From Crocinitomicaceae bacterium (GTDB taxonomy: Bacteria > Bacteroidota > Bacteroidia > Flavobacteriales_D > Sanyastnellaceae): DNA of 64,000 nucleotides. The notes under the pieces are model-generated. The model worked only from the letters and a program-made list of their open reading frames with translations. It was not told the origin of the DNA and made no database searches. Each line of letters opens with the position of its first letter. Position 1 is the stretch's first letter. Positions 7,997 to 17,916 of this stretch are shown one piece after another. A program made the position numbers and the translations under genes. Location: assembly GCA_002722795.1 (NCBI GenBank), contig PBMY01000005.1, positions 23,679-87,678 on the forward strand. Reading direction: 5' to 3'.

Positions 7997-9924
7997 GGAC
8001 AATAACGAAAATTTTTTTTGCAATTCTTGCTATTCAATTTGCATTTAATTCGGCTATTTGTCAGGAGATCGAAAGAGACCTAAAATTTGTACCGTCTGAA
8101 AAGGATAGGTTTAATCAAGACGGTACAGTTATCAGAGGAGGAGCTCCAGCAATGGGACTTCCATTTTTAGACGATTTTGCTTGGCCAAGTTTTTTTGAAG
8201 AAAGTGCTGACGGTGATTATAGTTTGGTTCGTTGGGATTCTAGCCCAGTGAGAAGAACTCAGACATTTTCGTTAAATACTCCAACAATTGGTGTTGCGAC
8301 TTTAGATGGTCTTGATGCTGGCGGGTATCCATATCAATTCAATAGTATTGACGCTCACAATTGGGCGGACACCTTGACATCGAGGAAGATTTACCTTGAA
8401 GGGATGACTCCTAGTGATGAAGTGACATTGTCGTTTTGGTTTCAGGGTGGTGGTGTAGGTAACGCTCCTGACGAACAAGAGGACACCCTGATTGTTGAGT
8501 TCAAATCATTGGGGCTTGAGGGTGATATTTGGACAAGGGTCTGGGAACAGGATGGTTTGGAATCTGACGAGTTTACTCAAGTTGTTATCCCAATTACTGA
8601 TGGCGTTTACCTTCATGATTCCTTTCAGTTTAGGTTTAGGAATTATGGGACAATGATGGGTAATGCAGATTTATGGCATATTGATTATGTCTATGTTGCT
8701 ACTGGGGGTGCTACAGGTAATCCGGTTGAGGAGTTGGCTTTTAGGGAGCCGGCTTATAGTTTGCTGAGATGGTTTTCAGCTATGCCATGGACCCACTTTG
8801 AGAGCAATCCGGAATTCTACATGGAGGACACTCTTCATATTGAGTCAAACAACTTTGGGTCTGGCCCAAACAACCAAGAGAACACAGGTATCACTGTTAG
8901 ACACGCAATCCCTAGCGCAGTTCCTAATGAGTACACAAATGAGTTTATCCAAAACGTAAGTGTCCCTGTAGGACCTTTCTCAACAGAGTTTCTTGCAGAT
9001 CTATTAAACGAATCAGGTGCACAGACAGATTTGATATTCGACACTTCAGTTTCTGATTCTATCGCAACATTCGAGGTGAGTCTATGGGAAGAAGAGGTGG
9101 GAATTTATACAGACCAAACCACAGTCTTTGATAATGATTCAATTGGATTCAATCAAGTATTTAGCAACTACTACGCATATGATGACGGTTCTGCTGAAAA
9201 GGCTTATGCCCTTGATGCAGCAGGAGGTCAACTAGCAGTACGATATCCACTTGCGATTACGGACACGCTTGATGGAGTCCTTATTCACTTCACACCGTTT
9301 TATGAAAACGCTGAAGAAGAAACATTTGTTTTAAAGGTTTGGGAGGACGATGCTGGAGTGCCAGGAGACATGATTGACACAATGTATCAATTTCATACCC
9401 CAATGTATTTTACAGAGGGTTATGACATGTTTGCTTATTATCCGATGGATAATCCTGTTCCTGTTAGTGGGACAATTCACGTTGGGATTATACAACAGGA
9501 TATAGATAGGCTCAATATTGGTCTAGATAAGACAACTAATTCCAATGCAGGAAACCTTCATTATAAGCTAGGGCCCGGTTTTAATTGGACATTAAGTGGT
9601 ATCGAAGGTTCTTTGATGATACGACCAGTTCTTAGAGCTGGAACAGATTTCGTACAGGATGTTGGGGACAATGATGTACCATCAATGTCTTTGATAAGCA
9701 ATCCATATCCCAATCCAACTTCATATTCTCTAAGTTTTAATTGTAGTAGGAATTTGGATTGGGATATTTTCGATATAAATGGTAAACTTATTGAAAGCGG
9801 TCAAGAGTCAAAAGGTTCATCTACATTGGATGTTAGATATTTAACTAATGGGGTATACATTTTGAGGGCTACTATTCCAAATGGAGAGGGAGTGGAACGT
9901 CATAGATTCGTCATTCAATACTAA
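7993..9924 (+). CDS. T9SS-sorted cell-surface protein, type A C-terminal domain
   Basis: 643-residue secreted protein. The signal peptide is MRTITKIFFAILAIQFAFNSAICQ. The middle (about 25-560) is beta-rich and Asp/Gly-rich, with jelly-roll-like segments (DEVTLSFWFQGGG, DLWHIDYVYV), but has no catalytic motif I recognise. The last 80 residues form a T9SS sorting domain: the PNPT motif after SNPYP, then DIFDINGKLIESG and LTNGVYILRA, ending in a basic/aromatic RHRFVIQY. It should be exported by the T9SS and attached to the surface or released. It overlaps the PASTA gene by 4 nt and is followed one base later by rluD, so it sits inside an otherwise housekeeping operon. Confidence 0.85.
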   Translation: MRTITKIFFAILAIQFAFNSAICQEIERDLKFVPSEKDRFNQDGTVIRGGAPAMGLPFLDDFAWPSFFEESADGDYSLVRWDSSPVRRTQTFSLNTPTIGVATLDGLDAGGYPYQFNSIDAHNWADTLTSRKIYLEGMTPSDEVTLSFWFQGGGVGNAPDEQEDTLIVEFKSLGLEGDIWTRVWEQDGLESDEFTQVVIPITDGVYLHDSFQFRFRNYGTMMGNADLWHIDYVYVATGGATGNPVEELAFREPAYSLLRWFSAMPWTHFESNPEFYMEDTLHIESNNFGSGPNNQENTGITVRHAIPSAVPNEYTNEFIQNVSVPVGPFSTEFLADLLNESGAQTDLIFDTSVSDSIATFEVSLWEEEVGIYTDQTTVFDNDSIGFNQVFSNYYAYDDGSAEKAYALDAAGGQLAVRYPLAITDTLDGVLIHFTPFYENAEEETFVLKVWEDDAGVPGDMIDTMYQFHTPMYFTEGYDMFAYYPMDNPVPVSGTIHVGIIQQDIDRLNIGLDKTTNSNAGNLHYKLGPGFNWTLSGIEGSLMIRPVLRAGTDFVQDVGDNDVPSMSLISNPYPNPTSYSLSFNCSRNLDWDIFDINGKLIESGQESKGSSTLDVRYLTNGVYILRATIPNGEGVERHRFVIQY

Positions 9925-9925
9925 T

Positions 9926-10933
9926 ATGTCTGAGGAATTATTTGAACATCATAAGCTTTTAGCTGACCAAGGCCAACAGCCTCTTAGGGTAGATAAATTT
10001 CTTATGAATCTCATTGCGCACATTAGTCGCAACAAGCTACAAATTGCTGCTAAGAACGGATACATTAGAGTTGATGGCAAACCTGTTAAATCAAATTTTA
10101 AAGTAAAAGCAGGTCACATTGTTACAGTGGAATTACCTCAACCAGTTTACGAGTTTGAATTATTACCAGAAGAAATGGATCTTAATATCATCTTCGAAGA
10201 CGAGGATGTTTTGGTAATTAATAAACAGACTGATTTAGTAGTCCATCCTGGACATGGTAATTATTCAGGCACTCTTGTAAACGGTATTTTACACCACTTA
10301 CAGAATATACCATCAGTACAGGGTTTATCTACACCAAGGCCTGGCCTCGTTCACAGACTAGATAAAGACACTACTGGTCTCATGGTTTTAGGCAAAACCG
10401 AATATTCACTTACTAATCTCAGCGAGCAATTCTTCGAAAGATCAGTTGAGCGTAGATATCACGCATTAGTTTGGGGTGATGTTTCAGAGGATGGTACTGT
10501 AGAAGGTCACATAGGCAGATCACGCCAAAACAGGACCGTCCAAGCGGTATACCCTGATGGAGAGGAAGGGAAACATGCAGTAACTCATTATAGAGTCATT
10601 GAAAGGTTAGGACCTGTAACTCTAATTGAGTGTAAACTTGAAACAGGCAGGACTCACCAAATAAGAGTTCACATGCAGTATATAGGTCATCCACTATTTG
10701 GTGACCATAAGTACGGTGGAAATGTTGCAGTGAAGGGATCGCCAGGGGGGAAGTATAATAGCTTTCTACGAAATTGTTTTGACATTTTACCACGCCAAGC
10801 ACTACATGCCAAAACTCTTGGGTTTACTCATCCCAAATCTGAACAATTTATGAATTTCGAATCAGACCTCCCTCAGGATATGGTTGAAATTATTGAAAAG
10901 TGGAAAACCTACTTAAACGGAATAACTAGATAA
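9926..10933 (+). CDS. rluD: RluD-family 23S rRNA pseudouridine synthase
   Basis: Converts uridines of 23S rRNA to pseudouridine. With the ATG at 9926, one base after the previous stop, the protein has 335 residues. An N-terminal S4 RNA-binding domain spans about 18-72. The catalytic domain has the HRLDKDTTGLMV motif with Asp146 as nucleophile and the substrate-binding GRTHQIRVHMQYIGHPLFGD segment. The reading frame is open up to 9881, but that would overlap the upstream protein's sorting domain and is not needed. Its TAA abuts the convergent ABC-F gene's stop with no intervening base. Confidence 0.93.
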   Translation: MSEELFEHHKLLADQGQQPLRVDKFLMNLIAHISRNKLQIAAKNGYIRVDGKPVKSNFKVKAGHIVTVELPQPVYEFELLPEEMDLNIIFEDEDVLVINKQTDLVVHPGHGNYSGTLVNGILHHLQNIPSVQGLSTPRPGLVHRLDKDTTGLMVLGKTEYSLTNLSEQFFERSVERRYHALVWGDVSEDGTVEGHIGRSRQNRTVQAVYPDGEEGKHAVTHYRVIERLGPVTLIECKLETGRTHQIRVHMQYIGHPLFGDHKYGGNVAVKGSPGGKYNSFLRNCFDILPRQALHAKTLGFTHPKSEQFMNFESDLPQDMVEIIEKWKTYLNGITR

Positions 10934-12898
10934 TTAGCTTTCTAATTCTTCTTTTTCTAGAAGGGCGTTTTCCCATTCTTGGAGTAAGTTGTCGTGCTTC
11001 TTTTGTATTTCCTCGAATTCGTAACTAAGATCTGTCATTTTCTTTCTGTCTGAAGGATCAACTGAACTTAGCTCCCTATTCTTTGCTTTAAGCTCTTCCT
11101 CAGCATTAGAAACTGATTTTTCTAACCTCTGAACTTTTTTGAAAGCTTGTCTGAGCGCTTTATCTTTTGCTTTCCTCTCCTTTTTGCTTAGTTTTTGTTC
11201 TGATGGAGCTGACTTTGCTTGTTTTTTAGTGCTTTTCCCCTCTACTAAAACAAGTTTTCTAATTTTAGAGGCCTCGTATTGCCCAATACTATCTGCGTGC
11301 TTCTCATGTAGGAAATTCTTTATATCTCCTATGTATTGTTTAAGTCTGTTTGATGTAATCTCATAAACAAACTCAGTAAGACCTGATAGAAAATCTCTAT
11401 CGTGCGAAACAATAATTAGAGATCCATCAAAGTTTTTGAGCGCTTCTTTTAAAACAGACTTTGCTTTTAAGTCCAAATGATTTGTAGGCTCATCTAGAAT
11501 CAAAACGTTATATGGATGCAGTAATAGCTTACACATAGCGAGCCTTGCCTTTTCACCACCACTCAATACTTTCACCTTCTTTTCTACATCATCACCAGAG
11601 AAAAGAAATGCACCTAACATAGATCTAACGTTCACTTCGAAGTCATTTGTAACAGCCTCCTCTAGTGTTTCCATTACAGTAAGGTTTGGATCGAGATCTT
11701 CAGCTTGGTTTTGGGCGTAGTAACCGATGTCTACGTTATGGCCAATATTTAAATTGCCTTTATACGTCTCTAATCCTAGTAGAATTCTTGTAAGAGTGGT
11801 TTTACCAGCTCCGTTTTTTCCAACTAAAGCAATCTTATCCTGCCTTGCCATAATAAGGTCAACATCCTTGAAGACATCTAAGTCGCCAAATGATTTGGAC
11901 ATAGCCTTAGCTTCAAAAATAACCTTTCCAGATCTTGGAGCAGGAGGGAATCTAAACTTTATACTTGCTTTATCATCTTTATCAATCTCTACTCTTTCTA
12001 GCTTTTCTAGCTTTCTAATTAGAGTTTGTGCAAATGCAGCTTTATTCTTTTTTGCCCTGAATTTGTTTATAAGGACTTGAGTTTCATCTATATACTTCTT
12101 CTGATTCTTATATGCCTGTACTTGTCTCTCTCGTTCTTCTTCTCGCCAAATCTGGTACTTAGAATATGGAGCTTTAAAGTCATAGAGTTTATAAGGACTT
12201 ATCTCGATCGTTCTCTCAGTTAAGGTGTCAAGGAACATTCTATCGTGAGAGATAAGAATTATCGACCCAGGATATGATTTTAAAAATCCCTCAAGCCATG
12301 CTATCGATTCGATGTCCAAATGATTTGTTGGTTCGTCGAGAAGCAAAAGATTTGGATTTATTAAAAGTAATTTAGCTAGCTCTACCCTCATCTTCCATCC
12401 CCCGCTGAATTCCTTCATCTTGCGTTTCATGTCACTTGGGGAAAAACCCAAACCCTGTAAAATTCTTTGAATCTTTTCTTCTATGTTTCCTACGCCTATG
12501 ATCTCAAGCCTTTCGTTGCATTCAGTTAGCTCATCGATTAGCTCAGCGTATTCATCAGTTTCATAATCCTCACGAGTCCCTATTTCACTTGTAATTTCTT
12601 CAAGTCTTGCTTCTAATTTTTTGATTTCATTAAAAGTGCTATATGTTTCGTCATAAATGCTAGTATCCTCCTTGTGCTCCATTTCTTGTGGGAGATATCC
12701 AATTTTATATTCTTTTGGATGGCTGATAGTCCCCTCGCTTGGTTTATTTATGCCAGCTAAAATTTTTAGAAGCGTCGACTTTCCAGCACCATTTCTACCA
12801 ACAAGGCCTATCCTATCTCTTTCCCCAACAAATAGATTAAGACCTTCGAATAAAGATCTTTCACCAAAATTTACTCCTATTTGCGAAACTGTTAGCAT
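10934..12898 (-). CDS. ABC-F family ATPase (Uup/YheS-like)
   Basis: 654-residue soluble twin-ATPase of the ABC-F family, which acts on ribosomes rather than as a transporter. The first domain has Walker A GRNGAGKST near 34 and the signature FSGGWKM near 165. The linker around 250-300 is charged. The second domain has GKNGAGKTT near 363 and LSGGEKARL. A basic linker and coiled-coil C-terminal arm (about 545-654, KKERKAKDKAL then alternating Glu/Lys) resembles the Uup CTD. No membrane segments are present. The FSGGW variant resembles the YheS branch. A GACCTTTG box at 12904-12911 on the minus strand may be its -7 element, only about 3 nt upstream of the transcribed start codon. Confidence 0.88.
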   Translation of the reverse strand: MLTVSQIGVNFGERSLFEGLNLFVGERDRIGLVGRNGAGKSTLLKILAGINKPSEGTISHPKEYKIGYLPQEMEHKEDTSIYDETYSTFNEIKKLEARLEEITSEIGTREDYETDEYAELIDELTECNERLEIIGVGNIEEKIQRILQGLGFSPSDMKRKMKEFSGGWKMRVELAKLLLINPNLLLLDEPTNHLDIESIAWLEGFLKSYPGSIILISHDRMFLDTLTERTIEISPYKLYDFKAPYSKYQIWREEERERQVQAYKNQKKYIDETQVLINKFRAKKNKAAFAQTLIRKLEKLERVEIDKDDKASIKFRFPPAPRSGKVIFEAKAMSKSFGDLDVFKDVDLIMARQDKIALVGKNGAGKTTLTRILLGLETYKGNLNIGHNVDIGYYAQNQAEDLDPNLTVMETLEEAVTNDFEVNVRSMLGAFLFSGDDVEKKVKVLSGGEKARLAMCKLLLHPYNVLILDEPTNHLDLKAKSVLKEALKNFDGSLIIVSHDRDFLSGLTEFVYEITSNRLKQYIGDIKNFLHEKHADSIGQYEASKIRKLVLVEGKSTKKQAKSAPSEQKLSKKERKAKDKALRQAFKKVQRLEKSVSNAEEELKAKNRELSSVDPSDRKKMTDLSYEFEEIQKKHDNLLQEWENALLEKEELES

Positions 12899-12911
12899 TG
12901 AGCCAAAGGTC

Positions 12912-12945
12912 GTAAAATAAAAACGGGGAGCTCTTGCTCCCCGTT
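12912..12945 (-). terminator. intrinsic terminator after gldN
   Basis: A perfect 10-bp stem, AACGGGGAGC (12922-12931) against GCTCCCCGTT (12936-12945), with a TCTT loop. On the minus strand it is followed by TTTTATTTT, so it terminates the gldK-gldN transcript. On the plus strand no T-run follows. It ends just before the ABC-F gene promoter region. Confidence 0.88.
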
Positions 12946-12966
12946 ATTACAGTTGAACACTAGCTA

Positions 12967-13827
12967 TTAGTAGTGCCAAAGATCGTGTTCAAGGATGAAT
13001 AACTCCTCCTTGATTCTTTCAGCTTGAACAAGAGCGTCCATACCCCTAGCATACTCACTTACGCTTCTATCGTATACGTTAGACTCCTTAATAATGTAAC
13101 TAGCGAAGTAACGTTTTTGGAATAAATCCTCATATGTACGTCTTTGCGCATCATTAAATAAGTTGAACACATCTGCATTTGCAAATACGTAACGACACTC
13201 TGGGTAGTAAAGCCAAAACAGGGGAGAGTATCCCATGCTTTCACCGTCCTGGTCAAAACCTTCAATCATTGGAGCTATCCCAATAATTCTAACATATCTC
13301 TCAGAACGCTGTCTATCCCAAATCCAATCCTCTTTAAGTCTGTAACGAGTTACGTTTTCAGATTCAATAGCACGTCTAGTTTGAGTAGTTCCAATTAATT
13401 CACCATCATCATCCCATTGTTTATTGTATTGAATAGGATTAAGAATGTTGTAAATACTGTCTGTTGTTAAAGGAAGAGTAAACTCATCATTATCTCCAGC
13501 TGGACCAGGACTGTAAGCTACAAGAGAGCCTTCAATTAATAATCCATCACGAATAACATCAAAGAGATTCTTTCTATCCTGAATTGGTTCAACCGGGTAG
13601 TAGTATGGATGGTTAATTTTTTGTTTAAGATCCATCTCTTGCCAAATGCGACGGAAGTACATCACATCTGCTTCACGCAGGTATGGGTAAGGTATCACAC
13701 GCTTAGTGAGGTTTGTCTCTTTAACATAAGCTCCGTCTAGCACGTTGTTTACTTGTGCATTGCCCTTATTATAGATAGAGGATATTGCAGCAAGGAGCAG
13801 AGTGTATTTGAAAAAATTTCTCATCAT
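12967..13827 (-). CDS. gldN: T9SS ring/periplasmic protein GldN (PorN)
   Basis: 286-residue GldN/PorN, which with GldK forms the periplasmic ring of the type IX secretion system under the outer membrane. It has a signal peptide (MRNFFKYTLLLAAISSIYNKGNAQ) and then the GldN domain, with the family's NVLDGAYVKET, READVMYFRRIWQEMDL and NHPYYYP segments. The start is the first of two ATGs. The gene starts 9 bp after the gldM stop and is last in the operon; an intrinsic terminator follows. Confidence 0.95.
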   Translation of the reverse strand: MMRNFFKYTLLLAAISSIYNKGNAQVNNVLDGAYVKETNLTKRVIPYPYLREADVMYFRRIWQEMDLKQKINHPYYYPVEPIQDRKNLFDVIRDGLLIEGSLVAYSPGPAGDNDEFTLPLTTDSIYNILNPIQYNKQWDDDGELIGTTQTRRAIESENVTRYRLKEDWIWDRQRSERYVRIIGIAPMIEGFDQDGESMGYSPLFWLYYPECRYVFANADVFNLFNDAQRRTYEDLFQKRYFASYIIKESNVYDRSVSEYARGMDALVQAERIKEELFILEHDLWHY

Positions 13828-13836
13828 TGAAACTAT

Positions 13837-15618
13837 TTAGCTAGTTACTTTCAATTTCATTGGAGCAAGGATACGTTCTGTGCCATCAGGCAATCCTACT
13901 ACTATGTCCTCGAAATATATTGTATTACCTCTTCTAACTCGTTCTAGAAGAGCTTTCATGTCGTTTGTTAATCTATTGTTTCCAGAAGTAAGCTCTTTAA
14001 ATGTTCCATCTTTACTTACTCGAATAGTGAAGCTTTTCACACGAACTTTAACATCGAAATCGAAATTATCCATTTTCGCAGCAAGTGGTGCGAATGATAA
14101 AACCTCATTCTTTGTAATAGTTCTGTTAGATGGCCTCTTCCCGGACCAAAATGGTACAGGGTCAGGAATTCGCTTCACTCTGAATTCTTTACTGCCTAAA
14201 TCGGCAATTGTTCCATCAGGCATTTCTCCCTTAACTGATATTTTCGCAATTTTGTTTGAATTAGAACTAGATGGATCAACTATGTATGAACCATCAGCTT
14301 GCTTTCTGATCTTGTGACCAGAAGAGATGCTAACTCTTAACTTATCATTTGCAACACCAGGAACACTAATATCTACAGGATTATCTAATCCTCTGTAGAA
14401 TACGTTCATTTTGGTAGGAGATACTACAAGAGCTGCCTCAGCTACAGTGAATATTGGAGTGATGAAATTTTTAGATTCCATATCACCTTCAGGTCCTTGA
14501 TATCTAATTACTCCTCGATATTGATACTGACCAAGCTTCATGCCTCTTGTAGAGAACGCTAGTTGCCCCTGTCCTATATCATCTACAGGTAATTTTTCAA
14601 GATTTGAGTAATCAATTTCAGTTGAGTCTTCACCATCCCACTTTTCCTGTTCTACATAAATCTCAGGGACCCTTGTTGGGTCAAATGCTGCAAGTAAAAT
14701 GTTTGCTCTAGCAGTATCACCCTTGATGATGTAGTTTGATTGAGGCATAACAAATGGCATAACTTCAGAGAATTTTAAGCTTTTTGCTTCAATCCCTCCA
14801 AGCAACCAAGTTAAAATCTCAGCCTCTGCATCCTGAACGTCAATAATCATTTTTGACATTAATGGCATTACTGCCGCAAGAGGTACGTCATAGAAGTTAG
14901 CAGCTTCCCAAAGAACATCTACTCCGTTTTCAATTTCATTTTCAAAAGAGAAACGTTCTTCAATTGACTTTTTTAAGTTTTCTGGAAGTGTTCTTTCGTT
15001 ACCATCAATGTCAATAACTTTAATGCTTAGGATGTCATCACGATATCTTTCTAGTGCTCTTCTAAGAGATTTAGCAGACCATTGACCTTCGGTTCTCCAC
15101 TGTGAAATATTCCCCGCATTTGCGTACCAATCCTCTGACGCTCCTGTAGGGTTATCCGGATCTGATCCAACCATGTATGCTGTTAATGCCATGTACTCAT
15201 CCTTAATTTGAATGTGTGCAAGGTTTAGCACTGTGTCTCTACCATATTCATCAACTCCGTAGTAATCTGCAAAATTTACTTCTTCTTGTTCTTGAAGCTT
15301 CTTTTCAGAAGCTGCTAAACATCTAGCTTTAAGCATAGATATATATGTAACAAGTTCTTTTGAATCAGAAGAAATTTCCTCAGCCTTATTGTAGAAAGGA
15401 CCAACCTTTTCTTGGTTGTTTAAATACTTCGCTTTTAGTGTTCCAAAAGTATCATCCACTTTGTCTGCAAGTGTAGCTTGAGTGCTAATAAGGCTATTCT
15501 CAACTTTTACAAATCCGTTGAGGACCTCCTTAGAAATATTTAGGGCAAGAAGAGCGGTTAGGACGAGGTACATCATCCCAATCATCTTCTGTCTCGGTGA
15601 TAGTTTAGCTCCTGCCAT
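13837..15618 (-). CDS. gldM: T9SS motor/periplasmic protein GldM (PorM)
   Basis: 593-residue GldM/PorM. One N-terminal transmembrane helix (about 12-30, MIGMMYLVLTALLALNI) crosses the inner membrane and pairs with GldL to form the proton-driven T9SS motor. The rest is a long periplasmic shaft of successive domains reaching GldK/GldN. The opening MAGAKLSPRQKMIGMMYLVLT is a hallmark of the family. The C-terminal beta-rich domains include the repeated AxxVSPTKMNVFYRGLDNP segment. It lies 28 bp after gldL and 9 bp before gldN. Length is slightly above the usual 510-530 residues. Confidence 0.96.
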   Translation of the reverse strand: MAGAKLSPRQKMIGMMYLVLTALLALNISKEVLNGFVKVENSLISTQATLADKVDDTFGTLKAKYLNNQEKVGPFYNKAEEISSDSKELVTYISMLKARCLAASEKKLQEQEEVNFADYYGVDEYGRDTVLNLAHIQIKDEYMALTAYMVGSDPDNPTGASEDWYANAGNISQWRTEGQWSAKSLRRALERYRDDILSIKVIDIDGNERTLPENLKKSIEERFSFENEIENGVDVLWEAANFYDVPLAAVMPLMSKMIIDVQDAEAEILTWLLGGIEAKSLKFSEVMPFVMPQSNYIIKGDTARANILLAAFDPTRVPEIYVEQEKWDGEDSTEIDYSNLEKLPVDDIGQGQLAFSTRGMKLGQYQYRGVIRYQGPEGDMESKNFITPIFTVAEAALVVSPTKMNVFYRGLDNPVDISVPGVANDKLRVSISSGHKIRKQADGSYIVDPSSSNSNKIAKISVKGEMPDGTIADLGSKEFRVKRIPDPVPFWSGKRPSNRTITKNEVLSFAPLAAKMDNFDFDVKVRVKSFTIRVSKDGTFKELTSGNNRLTNDMKALLERVRRGNTIYFEDIVVGLPDGTERILAPMKLKVTS

Positions 15619-15646
15619 AATTTATTTATTAATTAGGTGAAGAGAC

Positions 15647-16402
15647 TTAACTACGGCTACCGCCCATGGCGTTAAGCATGTTACCGTATACGGTATTAAG
15701 AGTAGCAAGGTTTTGTGCAAGTTCAGCAATATGCTCTTTGTATGCTCTTGTGTCTTCAACGCTATCATTAAGAGTCTTGATAAGGTCTCCCATTCCATCA
15801 AATAGAGCTTTATTCTCCTTAAGCTGCTCTAACTGCATTTCATACATGCTGTTTAGAGAGTCAAGGTTAGCATTCATTCTTTGAAGATTATCTCCAGCAT
15901 TAGCGCTAGCATCTTGTGAACCAACAAGTCCAGTTAATGAGTTAGATACACCTTCATAAGTATCAGCCATTTCATTTACTCTGTTAGAAGCCTTTACAAG
16001 TGAATCGCTAAATTCTTGAGTTGCTCCAGCTGCATCAGCCATATCACTCATTTTATTAGCTTGATCACCTAGGTTACGCATTCCATCTCCAAGATTCTTA
16101 AGAAGTTTAGAATCGATTTGTGCTTCACCTAATAAATTGTCTAATTGTTGAACAGCAGTTTGAGAATCCTCACCTGTAGCCAATTGAGGGTATACTAAAG
16201 ACCAATCAGGATCGTCTTTAGGTACTGGTTCGAATGCTGAGAAGAAGAAGATAACAGCCTCAGTTCCAAGTCCTAAAATAAGCATGGCAGATGCTCCTGG
16301 CCAATGCTCAATCTTAAATAGTGCTCCAAGGATTACTACAGATGCACCCCATCCGTAGAGTTTTGACATTAATTTTTTCCAACTTTTACTTCCTGGTTTC
16401 AT
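15647..16402 (-). CDS. gldL: T9SS motor membrane protein GldL (PorL)
   Basis: 251-residue inner-membrane GldL/PorL, the stator-like partner of GldM that converts proton flow into motion for secretion and gliding. Two transmembrane helices lie at about 16-30 and 37-56. The second carries a conserved Glu in GTEAVIFFFSAF, the residue type implicated in proton handling. A long cytoplasmic, helical C-terminal part (about 80-251) is rich in Asn, Asp and Leu and predicted coiled coil. It follows gldK by 84 bp and precedes gldM by 28 bp. Confidence 0.95.
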   Translation of the reverse strand: MKPGSKSWKKLMSKLYGWGASVVILGALFKIEHWPGASAMLILGLGTEAVIFFFSAFEPVPKDDPDWSLVYPQLATGEDSQTAVQQLDNLLGEAQIDSKLLKNLGDGMRNLGDQANKMSDMADAAGATQEFSDSLVKASNRVNEMADTYEGVSNSLTGLVGSQDASANAGDNLQRMNANLDSLNSMYEMQLEQLKENKALFDGMGDLIKTLNDSVEDTRAYKEHIAELAQNLATLNTVYGNMLNAMGGSRS

Positions 16403-16486
16403 TTTCTTATAGGATTAGTTTTCAATTTATCCCCATATCTAATGTATGGGTTGCTAGGTATTAATTTCTAAGGTTGGTTTATTTGA

Positions 16487-17854
16487 TTAGTTCCATTCTT
16501 CCTTAGGTCCAGATTTTCCTCGACCTAGGTAAGACATAACTGATCTAAATCCGATATATGCTTTTGCAGTATCACTGTATTCAAAAGCACGAGTTCCTGT
16601 TTGGCAGTAGTATCCGATATCCTTCCAAGAACCGCCGCGAATAACCTTTCTGTGCAGTGCAGGTGGATCATCAACTTTAGCATGGTAAACGTAATCGGGT
16701 GCTAAATCAAATGCAAAATCGTAAACGGTTTCATCGAAAGCTGTATTAGTCCACTCCGCAACGTTGCCAGCCATGTTAAATAGACCGTAATCGTTTGGGC
16801 TATATGACTCTACAGGAGCAGTGTAAGCATTTGCATCCTCTACGTAGTCACCACGCATAGGCTTAAAGTTTGCAAGTACACAGCCCTGATCATTTCTAAT
16901 GTATGGACCACCCCATGGATATGGAGCTAGATCTCGTCCGCCACGAGCAGCGTATTCCCATCCTGCTTCAGAAGGTAGACGGAATTTCTGAATGTATGTT
17001 TCACCATTCTTTTCCTTCCACTCATTCATAATTTGAGTTCTCCAAGCGTTAAATGCTACTGCTTGCCCCCATGTTACACCAACTACAGGGTAATCGTCAT
17101 AAGCAGGATGCCAAAAGTAATTTTCAGCTAGAGGCTCGTTGTATGCGTAAGTGTAATCGTGAATCCAAACTAAAGTGTCTGGGTATACGTTAATAGTTTC
17201 TTCTACTACAAACTGTGAACGATCCGAGTAGCGACGAACAGAATGAAGTTGATTTAACTCATTTACTTCTCCGTATTCCTCATCTCTAGACTGCTTTCCT
17301 GAAGCTTGTTCAAGATTGAACCAGTAGTAGCGGTAATTCAGCTTACGAGTGTCAATTTCTTTTCTATTGTAGAATCTATCTGATCCTTGTAGGTAGAATT
17401 CATCATAAAGAAGATCAAAGATGTCTTCATCGGTCCAATCGATAGGCTCTTCCCAATTTAGGATGTAACCTTTATCAATAAAACGATCAAGTTCTTGACC
17501 TGCAGCGTTTTCAGCGTAAAAGTATCTATCGTCGTCGTTTTCAGCTAGTGTGTTTAAGAACAGTGAGTCACGTACATAATGAACAAACTGACGGTACTCA
17601 TTATTTGAGATCTCGTGAACATCCATGTAAAAAGCAGGCATCGTCACTGTCTTTGATCTAGTGTTCAGAGCATAAGGAACGTCTTGATCACTTGGTCCCA
17701 TTGTAAATGATCCAAAGTGAATGTAATTCATTCCATATGGGTTTGGTTGATCCCAGTAATCACGTGGTTGAACCCCAACGAGCTCGCCCTGGGGTCCCAT
17801 GTAACATCCAGCAAGCAGTACTGGAGCCATGAAAAACAGAAGGAACTTTTTCAT
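16487..17854 (-). CDS. gldK: T9SS ring lipoprotein GldK (PorK)
   Basis: 455-residue outer-membrane lipoprotein of the T9SS ring. The lipobox LAGC gives lipidated Cys17. The body has the formylglycine-generating-enzyme/sulfatase-modifying fold used structurally in GldK, seen in NEWKEKNGETYIQKFRLPSEAGWEYAARGG-type segments, NMAGNVAEWTNTA, VIRGGSW and YIGFRSVM. The family is not known to act as an enzyme. It starts 62 bp after the porP stop and is first of the gldKLMN block. Confidence 0.95.
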   Translation of the reverse strand: MKKFLLFFMAPVLLAGCYMGPQGELVGVQPRDYWDQPNPYGMNYIHFGSFTMGPSDQDVPYALNTRSKTVTMPAFYMDVHEISNNEYRQFVHYVRDSLFLNTLAENDDDRYFYAENAAGQELDRFIDKGYILNWEEPIDWTDEDIFDLLYDEFYLQGSDRFYNRKEIDTRKLNYRYYWFNLEQASGKQSRDEEYGEVNELNQLHSVRRYSDRSQFVVEETINVYPDTLVWIHDYTYAYNEPLAENYFWHPAYDDYPVVGVTWGQAVAFNAWRTQIMNEWKEKNGETYIQKFRLPSEAGWEYAARGGRDLAPYPWGGPYIRNDQGCVLANFKPMRGDYVEDANAYTAPVESYSPNDYGLFNMAGNVAEWTNTAFDETVYDFAFDLAPDYVYHAKVDDPPALHRKVIRGGSWKDIGYYCQTGTRAFEYSDTAKAYIGFRSVMSYLGRGKSGPKEEWN

Positions 17855-17916
17855 ATTGAGTGGTTTTAATTTCGTTTGCAGGTGGTATCTAATATACGTT
17901 TCTAAATAATAAAATA

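Noticed and set aside
9881..9925. Earlier start for RluD
   Set aside because: It lies wholly inside the sorting-domain end of the upstream gene and adds nothing resembling the S4 domain.
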